Shown: positions 51,422 through 59,770, counted from the stretch's first letter. The stretch is 64,000 nucleotides of DNA from Kribbella caucasensis (GCF_004361855.1 NZ_SNWQ01000007.1:1-64000); one strand, 5' to 3'. Program-made: numbers and translations. Notes: generated from the letters alone by a model not told the origin.

Positions 51422-51868
51422 TCACGCGCTGGGGAAGTCGCGTCTGTGGTCTGCTTTGACCCGGAGCCTATGAGGGTGTTTCTGCTGCTCGATGTACTCG
51501 TTGATGATCGACAGGGGGGCGCCGCCGCAGGAGGGTGACCAGAAGTGTTCGCCCGACAGGTACTTGTGGATGTGGTCGGGGTAGTCCAAGCGGAGCCGTC
51601 GGGCGGACACGCCCTTGAGTGAACCGACCAGCTTGGACAGGCCGACTTTCGGCGGGCAGTGGCCGAGGAGGTGGACGTGATCCCGTCCGCCGTTGAACTC
51701 GAGCCGCTCTGTGTCGGGGTCCGCGCACACGTTCCGCATGACCTCCTCGCACCGGGTCAGGATCTCGTCGGTGAACGGTCCGTGCCGGTGCTTGGGTGTG
51801 AAGACCAAATGCGCGTGGAGGATGGAGGCGATCGTTCGTCGCCTGCGAATGCCGGTGTTTGGTCCCAT
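51422..51868 (-). CDS. tnpA: IS200/IS605 Y1 transposase TnpA
   Basis: The product has 148 aa. The HUH metal motif is H-V-H at 64-66 ('GRDHVHLLGH'), and the catalytic tyrosine is Tyr125 in 'IINEYIEQQ'. Both are intact, so the enzyme may be active. It cuts and rejoins single-stranded element ends. The ATG at 51868 faces the tnpB start 34 bp away, with an inverted repeat between them. Longer frames upstream lie antisense to tnpB. Confidence 0.92.
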   Translation of the reverse strand: MGPNTGIRRRRTIASILHAHLVFTPKHRHGPFTDEILTRCEEVMRNVCADPDTERLEFNGGRDHVHLLGHCPPKVGLSKLVGSLKGVSARRLRLDYPDHIHKYLSGEHFWSPSCGGAPLSIINEYIEQQKHPHRLRVKADHRRDFPSA

Positions 51869-51872
51869 CGAG

Positions 51873-51892
51873 GTAACAGAGAGTGATGTTAC
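51873..51892. promoter_or_regulatory. Inverted repeat between tnpA and tnpB
   Basis: GTAACA-N8-TGTTAC lies centrally in the 33-bp gap between the two divergent start codons. It is a candidate operator or translational hairpin limiting transposase expression. Confidence 0.45.
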
Positions 51893-51901
51893 GATCGCGT
51901 C

Positions 51902-53059
51902 GTGAAGCTCGTCGTGCAGGTCAAACTGATCCCGGATGCCGGGCAGGCGCCGGTACTCGGCGCGACCCTGCGCACGGTCAACGAGCGGGCGAACTGGGTG
52001 TCGGGCGTGGCGTTCGAGCGGGGTGTTCCGCGGGAGTATGAGCTGCGCAAGCACACCTATGCCGAGCTGAAGGTGGCCGGGCTGGGAGCCCAGGCCGCGC
52101 AGCAGACGATCAAGAAGGTCCGCGACGCCTACACCACGCTGACGGCGAACATCCGCGCTGGGAACCTCGGCAAGCCGGGATCGAAGCGCCGGACCAGGGC
52201 CGAATCCAGGCCCATCGTCTTCCGGCCAGATGCCGCACACCCCTACGACGACCGGTGTCTGTCCTGGCAGTACGACGCGCAGACCGTCAGCATCTGGACG
52301 GTGGCCGGGCGGCTCAAGAACCTGCGGTTCGCCTGCTCCGCCGACCAGCTCAAGACGCTGCGCGAGTACCGGCAAGGCGAGTCCGATCTGCTCGAGCGCG
52401 ATGGCGTGTTCTTCCTGATCGCCGTGTGCGAGGTCCCCGAGGCCGAGCAGTACACCCCGGATGGGTTTGTCGGTGTGGACCTCGGCATCGTCAACATCGC
52501 CACCACGTCCACCGGCTACCGGGCCGCCGGTCGCAGCCTGAACCGGCACCGCACGCGGCAGCTCGACCTGCGCAAGAAGCTCCAGGCCAAGCACACCAAG
52601 TCCGCGAAGCGACGGCTGAAGAACCGCCGCCGCAAGGAACGGCGGCACGCCGCGAACGTCAACCACATCATCGCCAAACAGATCGTGACCGAGGCTGAAC
52701 GCACCTCGTCCGGTATCGCCCTGGAAGACCTGGGCGGCATCCGGCAGAGGGTACGGCTCCGCAAGCCCCAACGGGTCACACTCCACTCCTGGGCCTTCCA
52801 CCAGCTCGGCGCCTTCATCGAGTACAAGGCCCGACGGGCCGGTGTCCCACTGGAGTACGTCGACCCGGCCTACACCAGCCAGGAATGCGCCGAGTGCCAT
52901 CACATCGACAAGAACAACCGGGCCACCCAGGCCCTCTTCGTCTGCCGGGCGTGCGGGGTCGTTGCCCACGCCGACCGGAACGCCTCCCGCAACATCGCCG
53001 CCCGCGGCGAGACCGCGTGGATAGCGGGGCGTGAGTCACGCGTCCCCGCCACCCCATAG
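51902..53059 (+). CDS. tnpB: TnpB RNA-guided nuclease, IS605 type
   Basis: The 385-aa length is that of compact TnpBs. The RuvC core is complete: Asp in 'VGVDLGIVNIATT', Glu in 'SGIALEDLGGIRQR' and the last Asp in 'HADRNASRNIAARG'. The zinc ribbon has two C-x-x-C pairs ('CAEC' and 'CRAC'). TnpB proteins use an omega RNA made from the element's right end to cut DNA next to a short motif. The stop codon sits inside a hairpin (53050-53064). Confidence 0.92.
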   Translation: MKLVVQVKLIPDAGQAPVLGATLRTVNERANWVSGVAFERGVPREYELRKHTYAELKVAGLGAQAAQQTIKKVRDAYTTLTANIRAGNLGKPGSKRRTRAESRPIVFRPDAAHPYDDRCLSWQYDAQTVSIWTVAGRLKNLRFACSADQLKTLREYRQGESDLLERDGVFFLIAVCEVPEAEQYTPDGFVGVDLGIVNIATTSTGYRAAGRSLNRHRTRQLDLRKKLQAKHTKSAKRRLKNRRRKERRHAANVNHIIAKQIVTEAERTSSGIALEDLGGIRQRVRLRKPQRVTLHSWAFHQLGAFIEYKARRAGVPLEYVDPAYTSQECAECHHIDKNNRATQALFVCRACGVVAHADRNASRNIAARGETAWIAGRESRVPATP

Positions 53060-53099
53060 GGGTGTCCGGACGGAGGAGGCCACACCACACCCAGTGGTG
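53050..53099 (+). ncRNA. Right-end hairpins, candidate omega-RNA scaffold
   Basis: CACCCC-ATA-GGGGTG (53050-53064) overlaps the tnpB stop, and CACCAC-ACCCA-GTGGTG (53083-53099) follows 34 bp before the inferred right end. In IS605-type elements the omega RNA spans the tnpB 3' end and the right end, with the guide beginning at the host junction (about 53134). The RNA boundaries are inferred. Confidence 0.45.
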
Positions 53100-53133
53100 C
53101 CCTACCTCCAAGCCCAGCCCTCACGGCCGGGTC

Positions 53134-53234
53134 AAGATGACTTCGAAGATGCTGCCGGTGCCGAGGGGGTTGGCGATCATGCCGCCGATCACGGAGCCGG
53201 CGAGGCCGAGCAGCAGCGTGGCGAAGAGGCCCGC
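53134..53234 (-). pseudogene. 5' fragment of the split YeaQ/GlsB-like membrane protein gene
   Basis: The minus-strand frame reads 'AGLFATLLLGLAGSVIGGMI' and then 'ANPLGTGSIFEVILT' up to the IS junction. The Gly-rich helix followed by G-T-G-S-I-F-E matches the GlsB/YeaQ/YmgE (transglycosylase-associated) family. The N-terminal part is lost: an in-frame TGA (53235-53237) precedes it and no start is found. The region 53238-53440 holds no other gene that I can support. Confidence 0.6.
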
Positions 53235-53440
53235 TCACCAGACGGCCGACACTCACCCTGCTCGCACCCGGAGGCGACCCCCAGAAGACCCGCGCCTCGT
53301 TCCTGACCGGTCGGGTCCGGCCCTCTGACCAGGACCACTCGGCTGGTGTCGTCCGGTCATGCCAAGATGTGCAGGATGACCGACTGGGCCGGCACCCGTG
53401 GAGTGGCGGCTCGACCACCGAGTCGCCCGGAGGAGCGAAG

Positions 53441-53794
53441 ATGTCCAGTGTGGGGATCGATCCGAAGGTAGCGCCTAGTGGGCCTGGGTGCGGGGACTGC
53501 GACAACGAACAGCCGCCCGGATGGTGGGTGCACCTGCGTCGCTGCGCCGAGTGTGGGCACGTCGGCTGCTGCGACACCTCGCCCGCGCAGCACGCGACGG
53601 CACATGCGAAGTCGACCGGTCATCGCTACATCCGGAGCTTCGAGCCCGGTGAGGACTGGTTCTACGACTACGAGACCGGCGAGATCCTGGACGGTCCGGA
53701 GCTGGCGCCGCCCCTCGCCCGCCCGGAGGACCAGCCGTCACCGGGACCCGCGGGGCGCGTCCCCGAGGACTGGAAGCAGCACATCAACCGCTGA
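53441..53794 (+). CDS. UBP-type zinc finger protein, 117 aa
   Basis: The Cys/His pattern of a ZnF-UBP domain is intact: 'CGDCDNEQPPGW', 'RRCAECGHVGCCDTSP', 'QHATAHAKSTGHRYIRSF', then 'DWFYDYETGEILDGPEL'. In eukaryotes the fold binds ubiquitin tails; stand-alone actinobacterial versions have no settled role. AGGAG precedes the ATG. It is convergent with pcaC, two bases apart. Confidence 0.85.
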   Translation: MSSVGIDPKVAPSGPGCGDCDNEQPPGWWVHLRRCAECGHVGCCDTSPAQHATAHAKSTGHRYIRSFEPGEDWFYDYETGEILDGPELAPPLARPEDQPSPGPAGRVPEDWKQHINR

Positions 53795-53795
53795 G

Positions 53796-54158
53796 TCAGT
53801 CGTCTTCCAGTACCGAGCGGGCGATCCGGAAGGCCGTGTTCGCGTCCGGTACGCCGCAGTAGACCGCGGTCTGCAGGAGTACCTCGGTGATCTCCTCGAT
53901 GGTGACGCCGTTGGTCAGTGCGGCGCGCAGGTGCATCGCGAGTTCCTCATGGTGGCCTCGGGCAACCAACGCGGTCAGGGTCACGATCGAGCGGGTCCGT
54001 CGGTCGAGCCCTGGCCGCGTCCAGATCCCACCCCAGGCGTACTCGGTGATGAAGTCCTGGAAGTCGCGGGTCAGGTCGGTCCGCTCGGCGAGCGCCCGGT
54101 CGACATGGGCGTCGCCGAGCACCTCGCGGCGTACCCGCAGGCCGTCTTCGTAACTCAT
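53796..54158 (-). CDS. pcaC: 4-carboxymuconolactone decarboxylase
   Basis: The product has 120 aa, the family size. Typical segments are 'RREVLGDAHVDRALAE', 'EYAWGGIWTRPGLDRRTRSI' and 'ARGHHEELAMHLRAALTNGV' with the proton-transfer His and Glu. It converts 4-carboxymuconolactone to 3-oxoadipate enol-lactone. Many actinobacteria have PcaC fused to PcaD (PcaL); here they are separate. It is the last gene of the operon and overlaps pobA by ATGA. Confidence 0.9.
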   Translation of the reverse strand: MSYEDGLRVRREVLGDAHVDRALAERTDLTRDFQDFITEYAWGGIWTRPGLDRRTRSIVTLTALVARGHHEELAMHLRAALTNGVTIEEITEVLLQTAVYCGVPDANTAFRIARSVLEDD

Positions 54159-55345
54159 AGCACCCTCTCGTCGGGCCAGCCGGTGTAGCCCTCGGCCAGG
54201 TAGGCGGATCCGGCCGCGGACGACACCAGCCAGCTGAGTTCGCCCAGTTGCCTGCGCTCGTCGAAGTCGCTGCCGTTGGCCTCACGGTGGAGCATCGTGG
54301 TCATCCAGTAGGAGAAGTGCTGAGCCTTCCACACCCGGTCCAGCGCGCGTGGGGTGTAGGCGTCGAGTACGTCGAGGTCCTGGCGCCCCAATGCATCCAC
54401 GACGATGTCGGCGAGCACACGGGCGTCGGCCAGCGCGAGGTTGAGGCCCTTCGCCCCGGTCGGTGGGACGGTGTGGGCGGCATCTCCCGCCAGCAGGAGG
54501 CGACCGTGCCGCATCGGGCTCTGTACGAAGCTGCGGAACGGCAGGACGGTTCGCTCGATCACCGGTCCCTCCTTGAGCTGGAACCCGTCCTCGCCACTGA
54601 GCCGCGAGTGCAGTTGGTCCCAGATCCGGTCGTCGGACCAGTCCTCCGGCTGCTCGTTCGGGTCGCACTGGAAGTACATCCGCTGCACGTCCTCGGTGCG
54701 CTGGCTGATCAACGCGAACCCTTGTGGTGAACGGGTGTAGATCAGCTCGGGCGCACTCGGCGGAGCTTCGACGAGTACGCCGAACCAGGCGTACGGATAC
54801 TCCCGGAAGTACTGATTGCGATCGGCAACGAGTTCGCGGCAGATACTGCGGGAGCCGTCGCACCCGATCACCAGGTCCGCCTGGATCTCGTACGTCGCGC
54901 CGTCGGCCACGTACCGGACGTTCGGCCGATCGAGAACACCGTCGATCCGCGTGCCGGCGATCCCATACCGCAGGTCGGCGCCGGCACGGGATCGAGTCCG
55001 GTACAAGTCGGCGAAGACCGCGGTCTGCGGGTAGAGCCAGACCGATGCGCCGACCAGTTTCTGGAAGTCGATGCGATGACTCACACCGCCGAAGCGCAGT
55101 GCGATGCCTTCGTGTTCGTGGCCGTCCTTCAGTACCCGGTCGGACGCCCCCGAGTCGTTGAGCAGCCGGACGCTGCCCGCCTCGAGGATGCCGGCCCGAT
55201 GGGTGGTCTCGATCTGCTCCACCGTGCGGTGGTCGACCACGACGGACTCGACGCCCGCAAGGTGCAGGAGATGGGACAGCATCAGCCCGGCGGGACCGCC
55301 GCCGACGATTGCGACCTGGGTCCGGGTCGTCCTGTGGTCGGTCAC
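54155..55345 (-). CDS. pobA: 4-hydroxybenzoate 3-monooxygenase
   Basis: The product has 396 aa. FAD motifs are 'VAIVGGGPAGLMLSHLLHLA' at the N-terminus and 'LLLAGDAAHTVPPTGAKGLN' in the C-terminal half. The substrate/NADPH region has 'DLVIGCDGSRSICRELV'. It hydroxylates 4-hydroxybenzoate to protocatechuate, feeding the pca genes around it. It overlaps pcaD and pcaC by 4 bp each, so it is embedded within the pca operon. Confidence 0.93.
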   Translation of the reverse strand: MTDHRTTRTQVAIVGGGPAGLMLSHLLHLAGVESVVVDHRTVEQIETTHRAGILEAGSVRLLNDSGASDRVLKDGHEHEGIALRFGGVSHRIDFQKLVGASVWLYPQTAVFADLYRTRSRAGADLRYGIAGTRIDGVLDRPNVRYVADGATYEIQADLVIGCDGSRSICRELVADRNQYFREYPYAWFGVLVEAPPSAPELIYTRSPQGFALISQRTEDVQRMYFQCDPNEQPEDWSDDRIWDQLHSRLSGEDGFQLKEGPVIERTVLPFRSFVQSPMRHGRLLLAGDAAHTVPPTGAKGLNLALADARVLADIVVDALGRQDLDVLDAYTPRALDRVWKAQHFSYWMTTMLHREANGSDFDERRQLGELSWLVSSAAGSAYLAEGYTGWPDERVL

Positions 55346-56109
55346 AGCGCGGCCTTTGCGCTCAGGAGGGTGGTCAGGAGCTCGGCCGTCGCTGCCGGGT
55401 CCTCGGCGGGTGGCAGATGCGCACAGCTCTGCAGGACGTGGGCAGTCCCGGTGGCAGTCCTGGCGAGCTCGGGGGTGACCACCTGGTCGTGTCCACCCGC
55501 CATGACGGCGACGGGGACCCGGCCACGAACAAGCTGGTCCCGGAGGTCGAAGTACGCGAGTGCCTCGCAGACCCAGGCGTAGGAGAACTTGTCGGTGTCG
55601 GAGAGGGAACGCAACAAGGTGTCTACCGTTCTAGGGGCTCGGTCGGTGAAGCCGGGAGCGAACCATCGCAGTACGGAGCCGGCCACCAGCACCGGAGTGC
55701 CGGCCCGCCGGACCAGTTCGGCCCGCTCGAGCCAATCGGATGTTTGGCCGATCTTCGGCGCGGAGGCAATCGCGACCGTGGCGGCGAACGGCCCGGGATC
55801 GAGCGTGAGCTGGAAGCCGACCGCACCCCCGACCGAGACCCCCGCGTACGCCGTGGGCCGGTCGCGGGCCAGGTCGGCAGAAAAGCCGCGGACAGCATCG
55901 GCGAGATCATCAATGGTGAAAGGGCTGAGCGCAGGCCCGCTTCGACCGTGACCGGGCAGATCCCAGCCGACGACCTCCCACTCCGGCGCCAGCAGTCGGG
56001 CGCATTCGCCCCAGAGAGCTTCGACCGACGTTCCCAGTGACGGGCCGACGACGAGCAGACGCCGGCTGTTGTCGCCGCCGGCGAGCCGGGTGAAGGTGAG
56101 CTCAAGCAT
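55342..56109 (-). CDS. pcaD: 3-oxoadipate enol-lactonase
   Basis: The product has 255 aa with an alpha/beta hydrolase fold. It shows the oxyanion strand 'LLVVGPSLGTSVEALWGE', nucleophile 'YAGVSVGGAVGFQL' (Ser), and acid/His near 'MAGGHDQVVTPE' and 'SCAHLPPAEDP'. It hydrolyses the enol-lactone to 3-oxoadipate. The ATG at 56107-56109 overlaps the pcaB end by 8 bp; the longer frame would run far into pcaB. Confidence 0.9.
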   Translation of the reverse strand: MLELTFTRLAGGDNSRRLLVVGPSLGTSVEALWGECARLLAPEWEVVGWDLPGHGRSGPALSPFTIDDLADAVRGFSADLARDRPTAYAGVSVGGAVGFQLTLDPGPFAATVAIASAPKIGQTSDWLERAELVRRAGTPVLVAGSVLRWFAPGFTDRAPRTVDTLLRSLSDTDKFSYAWVCEALAYFDLRDQLVRGRVPVAVMAGGHDQVVTPELARTATGTAHVLQSCAHLPPAEDPAATAELLTTLLSAKAAL

Positions 56110-57295
56110 CGCGAGACCCCCGCCAGCGAACCAGCACAGCGTCGACGAACGCGTCGGAAGCCCCGAGGTACGACGCCGGCCCACCGCCAACCTCCCCACG
56201 CTCGGCCAGCAGATGAGTTGCCGCTGACTCTGCATGTCGGGTCATCGTGTCGGGGTCGACCTCAAGCCCGGCCACGAGCTCGGCGGTCTGGGAGGCTGCG
56301 GTTGCCGTCAGGAGCAGCAGCTGCCGACAGGACGCCCACTCGGCATGCCACGCGCCGTCGGGACGCTGGTCGACCGCCTGCGCGGCGCACAAGTGCAGTT
56401 GCGCACCGAGACCCGGTGCCTGGAGAGCAGCACTGCGGATCAGGACGGCGAGCACCGGATTCTGCTTGTGCGGCATCGTCGAGGATCCGCCACGACCCTC
56501 GACTGCGCGTTCCCGGACCTCGGCGATCTCGGGACGTCCGAGCATCAGGATGTCCGCGGCGATCACACCGAGCGCGTCCACGGTCTGGGTGAGCGCATCG
56601 CCGAGCCGCGTGACCGGCGTACGGCGGGTGTGCCACGGAAGGCCGGGCCATCTCAGGTCGAGCTGCCGGGCGAAGTCTTCAGCGAGCGCCACCGGATCAG
56701 CCACCAACTCACCGGCGAGGGACAGCGTTCCGGCAGCGCCACCGCACTGGATCGGGAGAGCAGACCGCACAGTGGCGACGGCGTCACGAGCATCGAGTAT
56801 GCCGGCGAGCCACTGGGCCGCCGTGAGTCCGAAGGTGACGGGTACGGCGTACCGGGTGAGCGTCCGTCCGGGCATGACCGAGCCACGATGATCGTCGGCC
56901 AGGCGGGCCAGGTCGGCGGCCGCCGCGGTGAGTGAGCCGGTGACGTGGTCCAGCACGTTCCTTGCCATCAGCATCAATGCGGTGTCGAGGACATCCTGGC
57001 TGGTGAGGCCGCGGTGCAGCTGTGCGCTCACTTCGGGAAGCGCCGCACGGAGGGCGTCGACGAGAGGTTTGACCGGGTTTCCGGACGACTCGACCGCAGC
57101 AGGATCTATAACGGGGCTTGGCAGTTGCTGCTCGGCCGCGGCCACCTGCTCGGGCTTGAGCAAGCCCGCTCCGGACAGAGCCCGCAACCACGCGAGCTCC
57201 ACCCGCACCATCGCGGTCAGCAGCGCCGCGTCGTCGGCGAGGTGAGCGACGCGATGCCGGCCGGGTTCGAGCAGCGACACCGATTCACCCCACAT
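56102..57295 (-). CDS. pcaB: 3-carboxy-cis,cis-muconate cycloisomerase
   Basis: The 397-aa protein belongs to the fumarase/aspartase superfamily, with signature 'GSSTMPHKQNPVLAVLI'. 'LHRGLTSQDVLDTALMLMAR' also marks the family. It cyclises 3-carboxymuconate to 4-carboxymuconolactone. It overlaps pcaG by 11 bp and pcaD by 8 bp. Confidence 0.92.
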   Translation of the reverse strand: MWGESVSLLEPGRHRVAHLADDAALLTAMVRVELAWLRALSGAGLLKPEQVAAAEQQLPSPVIDPAAVESSGNPVKPLVDALRAALPEVSAQLHRGLTSQDVLDTALMLMARNVLDHVTGSLTAAAADLARLADDHRGSVMPGRTLTRYAVPVTFGLTAAQWLAGILDARDAVATVRSALPIQCGGAAGTLSLAGELVADPVALAEDFARQLDLRWPGLPWHTRRTPVTRLGDALTQTVDALGVIAADILMLGRPEIAEVRERAVEGRGGSSTMPHKQNPVLAVLIRSAALQAPGLGAQLHLCAAQAVDQRPDGAWHAEWASCRQLLLLTATAASQTAELVAGLEVDPDTMTRHAESAATHLLAERGEVGGGPASYLGASDAFVDAVLVRWRGSRDA

Positions 57296-57851
57296 GCCGT
57301 GGATATGCCAGGAAGACGGATTCCTGGTCGCCCTGCAGGTGAAGGTCGAAGCGCAGACTGCCGTCGTCGTCGCGAACCGCGATCATCCGGCGCCGCAACT
57401 CGGCGTCGAGCGTGGCCAGCAGCGGATCCGCGGCCAGAACCTCGGGGTCCGCGGGGAGGTAGATCCTCGTGAAGAGCCGGTCGAGCAGGCCACGGGCGAA
57501 GACGGTGACGGCGAAGAACGGTGCGGCCCCCGGATGGGTCGGACCGGGCTCGACGGTGCTGAACCAATAGTGACCTTCCGAGTCCGTGCCGCTGCGCCCC
57601 CAACCGGTGAACGACGATCCATCGCGGCGCAAGGATCCTTCGACTCTTGGAACAACTCCTGATGCATCACACTGCCGGATCTCGAGCATCGCGTCCGGGA
57701 CCACGTTGCCTCCGCCGTCGTACACATGACCGTGCAGGCGGACCGAGCCCGGGCTGTCCAGCGGCACCAGCACCCGGTCGTCGGGCATGGGCATCGCATA
57801 GTGGAAGAACGGGCCGATCGTCTGCCCAGGCGTGACACCGAGCTCACTCAT
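57285..57851 (-). CDS. pcaG: Protocatechuate 3,4-dioxygenase alpha subunit
   Basis: The product has 188 aa. It shows the conserved start 'GVTPGQTIGPFFHYAM', the beta-sandwich 'VRLHGHVYDGGGNVVPDAML' and 'FTRIYLPADPEVLAADPLL'. The alpha subunit lacks iron ligands and shapes the active site with the beta subunit encoded directly upstream (8-bp overlap). Confidence 0.92.
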   Translation of the reverse strand: MSELGVTPGQTIGPFFHYAMPMPDDRVLVPLDSPGSVRLHGHVYDGGGNVVPDAMLEIRQCDASGVVPRVEGSLRRDGSSFTGWGRSGTDSEGHYWFSTVEPGPTHPGAAPFFAVTVFARGLLDRLFTRIYLPADPEVLAADPLLATLDAELRRRMIAVRDDDGSLRFDLHLQGDQESVFLAYPRHVG

Positions 57852-58617
57852 CGCCGGGCTCCAGATACGTCGCGTGGGTGCCGGTCAGCACGATGTCCCA
57901 TCGATAGCCGAGGAGCCACTCGTGCTCCGAAAGCTCATGCTCGCACGTCGCCACCAAGCGGTCGCGTGCCCGTTGATCGGTGATCGACTGGAGGATCGGG
58001 TCCAGCGCGAACAGCTGATCGCCGGGAAAGTACATCTGGGTGATCAACCGTTGGGTGAACTCCGTGCCGAACAAGGAGAAGTGGATGTGCGCAGGCCGCC
58101 AGGCGTTGCGGTGATTGCGCCAGGGGTAGGGACCGGGCTTGATCGAGGTGAACGAGTACCAGCCGTCGTCATCGGTGAGGCAGCGGCCGACACCGGTGAA
58201 GTTCGGGTCGATCGGCGCCGGATGCTGGTCGCGTTGGTGGATGTACCGGCCGGACGCGTTGGCCTGCCAGATCTCCACGAGTTGCCCGCGGACCGGCCGG
58301 CCGTCTCCGTCGAGGACCCGGCCGGTCACCTTGATCCGCTCGCCGATCGGTTCGCCGCCCGGCTGGACGGTCAGATCGGATTCGAGCTCGCCGATGTCGG
58401 TCTGGCCGAAGACGGGCGCGACCAGTTCGGCGCCCTCGGGGTCGGCGTACCGGAGGGTCTTGGTCGGGTGCCGCAGGAGTGAGCTGCGGTACGGCGGCCA
58501 GTCCAGTCGCGGTTGCGCGTCGCCGGGGCGTGTCTCGGCCTGGAGCTGCTTGATCTCCGCGGTGAGGTCCGCCTGACTCTCCAGGTCGGCAGGTACCGGG
58601 GTCCGAAGGCTCGTCAC
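57844..58617 (-). CDS. pcaH: Protocatechuate 3,4-dioxygenase beta subunit
   Basis: The product has 257 aa and carries the Fe(III) ligands: Tyr in 'ANASGRYIHQ', Tyr in 'KPGPYPWRNH', and the His pair in 'RPAHIHFSLFG'. It performs intradiol cleavage of protocatechuate. I take GTG 58617, which yields 'TSLRTPVPADL'; upstream residues would overlap the operator of the divergent regulator. It is the first gene of the pca/pob operon. Confidence 0.93.
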   Translation of the reverse strand: MTSLRTPVPADLESQADLTAEIKQLQAETRPGDAQPRLDWPPYRSSLLRHPTKTLRYADPEGAELVAPVFGQTDIGELESDLTVQPGGEPIGERIKVTGRVLDGDGRPVRGQLVEIWQANASGRYIHQRDQHPAPIDPNFTGVGRCLTDDDGWYSFTSIKPGPYPWRNHRNAWRPAHIHFSLFGTEFTQRLITQMYFPGDQLFALDPILQSITDQRARDRLVATCEHELSEHEWLLGYRWDIVLTGTHATYLEPGDE

Positions 58618-58660
58618 GACTTCGACACTAAGTTCACGGGCTGGTCGAGGCGATGGCAGA

Positions 58661-58677
58661 CTTTCACTGAGCGAAAG
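58661..58677. promoter_or_regulatory. IclR-type operator in the pcaH/regulator divergent gap
   Basis: CTTTCACTGAGCGAAAG is a 17-bp near-perfect palindrome (CTTTC-n-CT-n-AG-n-GAAAG) lying eight bases before the regulator ATG and 43 bp from the pcaH start. It is well placed for control in both directions. Confidence 0.6.
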
Positions 58678-58685
58678 GACAGCGC

Positions 58686-59450
58686 ATGGCTGGGAACTCC
58701 TCGGCACCGGGGGCCACGGTCACATCCCGGGTCCTTGCCCTGCTCTACGCGTTCGACGAGCACCACCGCCGGCTGACCCTCACCGAACTCGCCGGTCGCG
58801 CCGGTCTCGCACTGCCGACGGCACACCGGCTGGTGGGTGAACTGGTCGCCGGGGGAGCGCTGGTACGGCGGCCGTCCGGCGAGTACGTCGTCGGCCGCCG
58901 ACTGTGGGACCTCGGCATGGTCGCGCCGGTGCAGAGTGGACTCCGCGAGACCGCTTCCCCGTTCCTGAACGACATCCACGCCGCCACCCGGGCGACCGTT
59001 CACCTCGCCGTCCGCGACGGTATGCAGGCCCTCTACCTCGACCGGCTGTCGGGCCGTGCGTCCGTCCCGGTCGTCAGCACCATCGGCTCACGACTGCCCC
59101 TTCATGCGACCGGCGTGGGGAAGGTCTTGCTGGCACACGCTCCCGATGAGGTCCGAGCCGCCGTTCTCGCCCACCTGCCTCGGATCACGACGTACACGAT
59201 CACCGAACCGAGGCGGCTGGATCAGCAGTTGGAAAAGGTCCGGCGCGAGGGCTATGCGACCACGGTCGAGGAGATGAGCCTGGGAGCCTGCTCGATCGCT
59301 GTTCCCATCCGGGCTGCGGCCGGTGACGAGTCCGTGGTCGCTTCGGTCGGCGTCGTCGTACCGAACCTGCGCCGGGACCGGGCCCGGCTGCTGGCCGCGC
59401 TGCAGGTCGCGGCGCAGGGAATCGGCCGCAGCCTGACAGCGCCGCGCTAG
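58686..59450 (+). CDS. IclR-family regulator of the pca/pob operon
   Basis: The product has 254 aa. The winged helix-turn-helix includes 'LTLTELAGRAGLALPTAHRL', followed by the IclR effector domain ('LPLHATGVGKVLLAHAPDEV', 'EEMSLGACSIAVPIRAA'). IclR proteins (PcaR, PcaU, PobR) commonly control protocatechuate and 4-hydroxybenzoate genes, responding to protocatechuate, 3-oxoadipate or 4-hydroxybenzoate. Divergent placement supports this. Its 3' end meets the PadR-like remnant tail to tail. Confidence 0.9.
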   Translation: MAGNSSAPGATVTSRVLALLYAFDEHHRRLTLTELAGRAGLALPTAHRLVGELVAGGALVRRPSGEYVVGRRLWDLGMVAPVQSGLRETASPFLNDIHAATRATVHLAVRDGMQALYLDRLSGRASVPVVSTIGSRLPLHATGVGKVLLAHAPDEVRAAVLAHLPRITTYTITEPRRLDQQLEKVRREGYATTVEEMSLGACSIAVPIRAAAGDESVVASVGVVVPNLRRDRARLLAALQVAAQGIGRSLTAPR

Positions 59451-59719
59451 GACTCCAGTTCGTCGATCAGTGCGAGGCCGCGCTTAGCCCAGGACACCTC
59501 GTTCGACGCCTGGTCGATCAGCCCGTCGTACGCGAACACCTTGTAGCGCACGATCCGCGCATGCTCCTCCGCCGGGAACTTGTCGAGCCGGTACCTCAAC
59601 GTCGGATGAGTCTCGTCGAGGAGCGACTGCCGGGTCCGCTTCAGCAGGGCGAGATGGTTGGACCAGTACTCGAGGTGCTGGCCGAGCTGGGCCCGGGCGG
59701 CGTCGGGGTCGGCCCATTT
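59447..59719 (-). pseudogene. C-terminal fragment of a PadR-like regulator
   Basis: The minus-strand frame, open and coding-like, reads 'KWADPDAARAQLGQHLEYW', 'SNHLALLKRTRQSLLDETH' and ends 'SNEVSWAKRGLALIDELES'. This all-helical pattern resembles the C-terminal dimerisation domain of PadR-family regulators. No start codon exists in this frame; upstream it runs directly into the IS607 element, whose tnpB stop is in the same frame. The DNA-binding N-terminus is not found anywhere in the window. Confidence 0.55.
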
Positions 59720-59770
59720 CTTTTTTCCGTGGTACTCCTTCTTCGTCCGTTGAGTGAACCTCAGCGATTC

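Larger units (their letters stand above)
51402..53133. mobile_element. IS200/IS605-family insertion sequence (tnpA + tnpB)
   Basis: The element is about 1.73 kb, with tnpA and tnpB divergent. Ends are inferred from the interrupted host frame: GGTC flanks both sides (51398-51401 and 53130-53133), and removing one copy plus the element restores an open frame. No target duplication or terminal inverted repeat is seen, as expected for single-strand transposition of this family. The right end carries two hairpins (53050-53064, 53083-53099). Confidence 0.8.
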
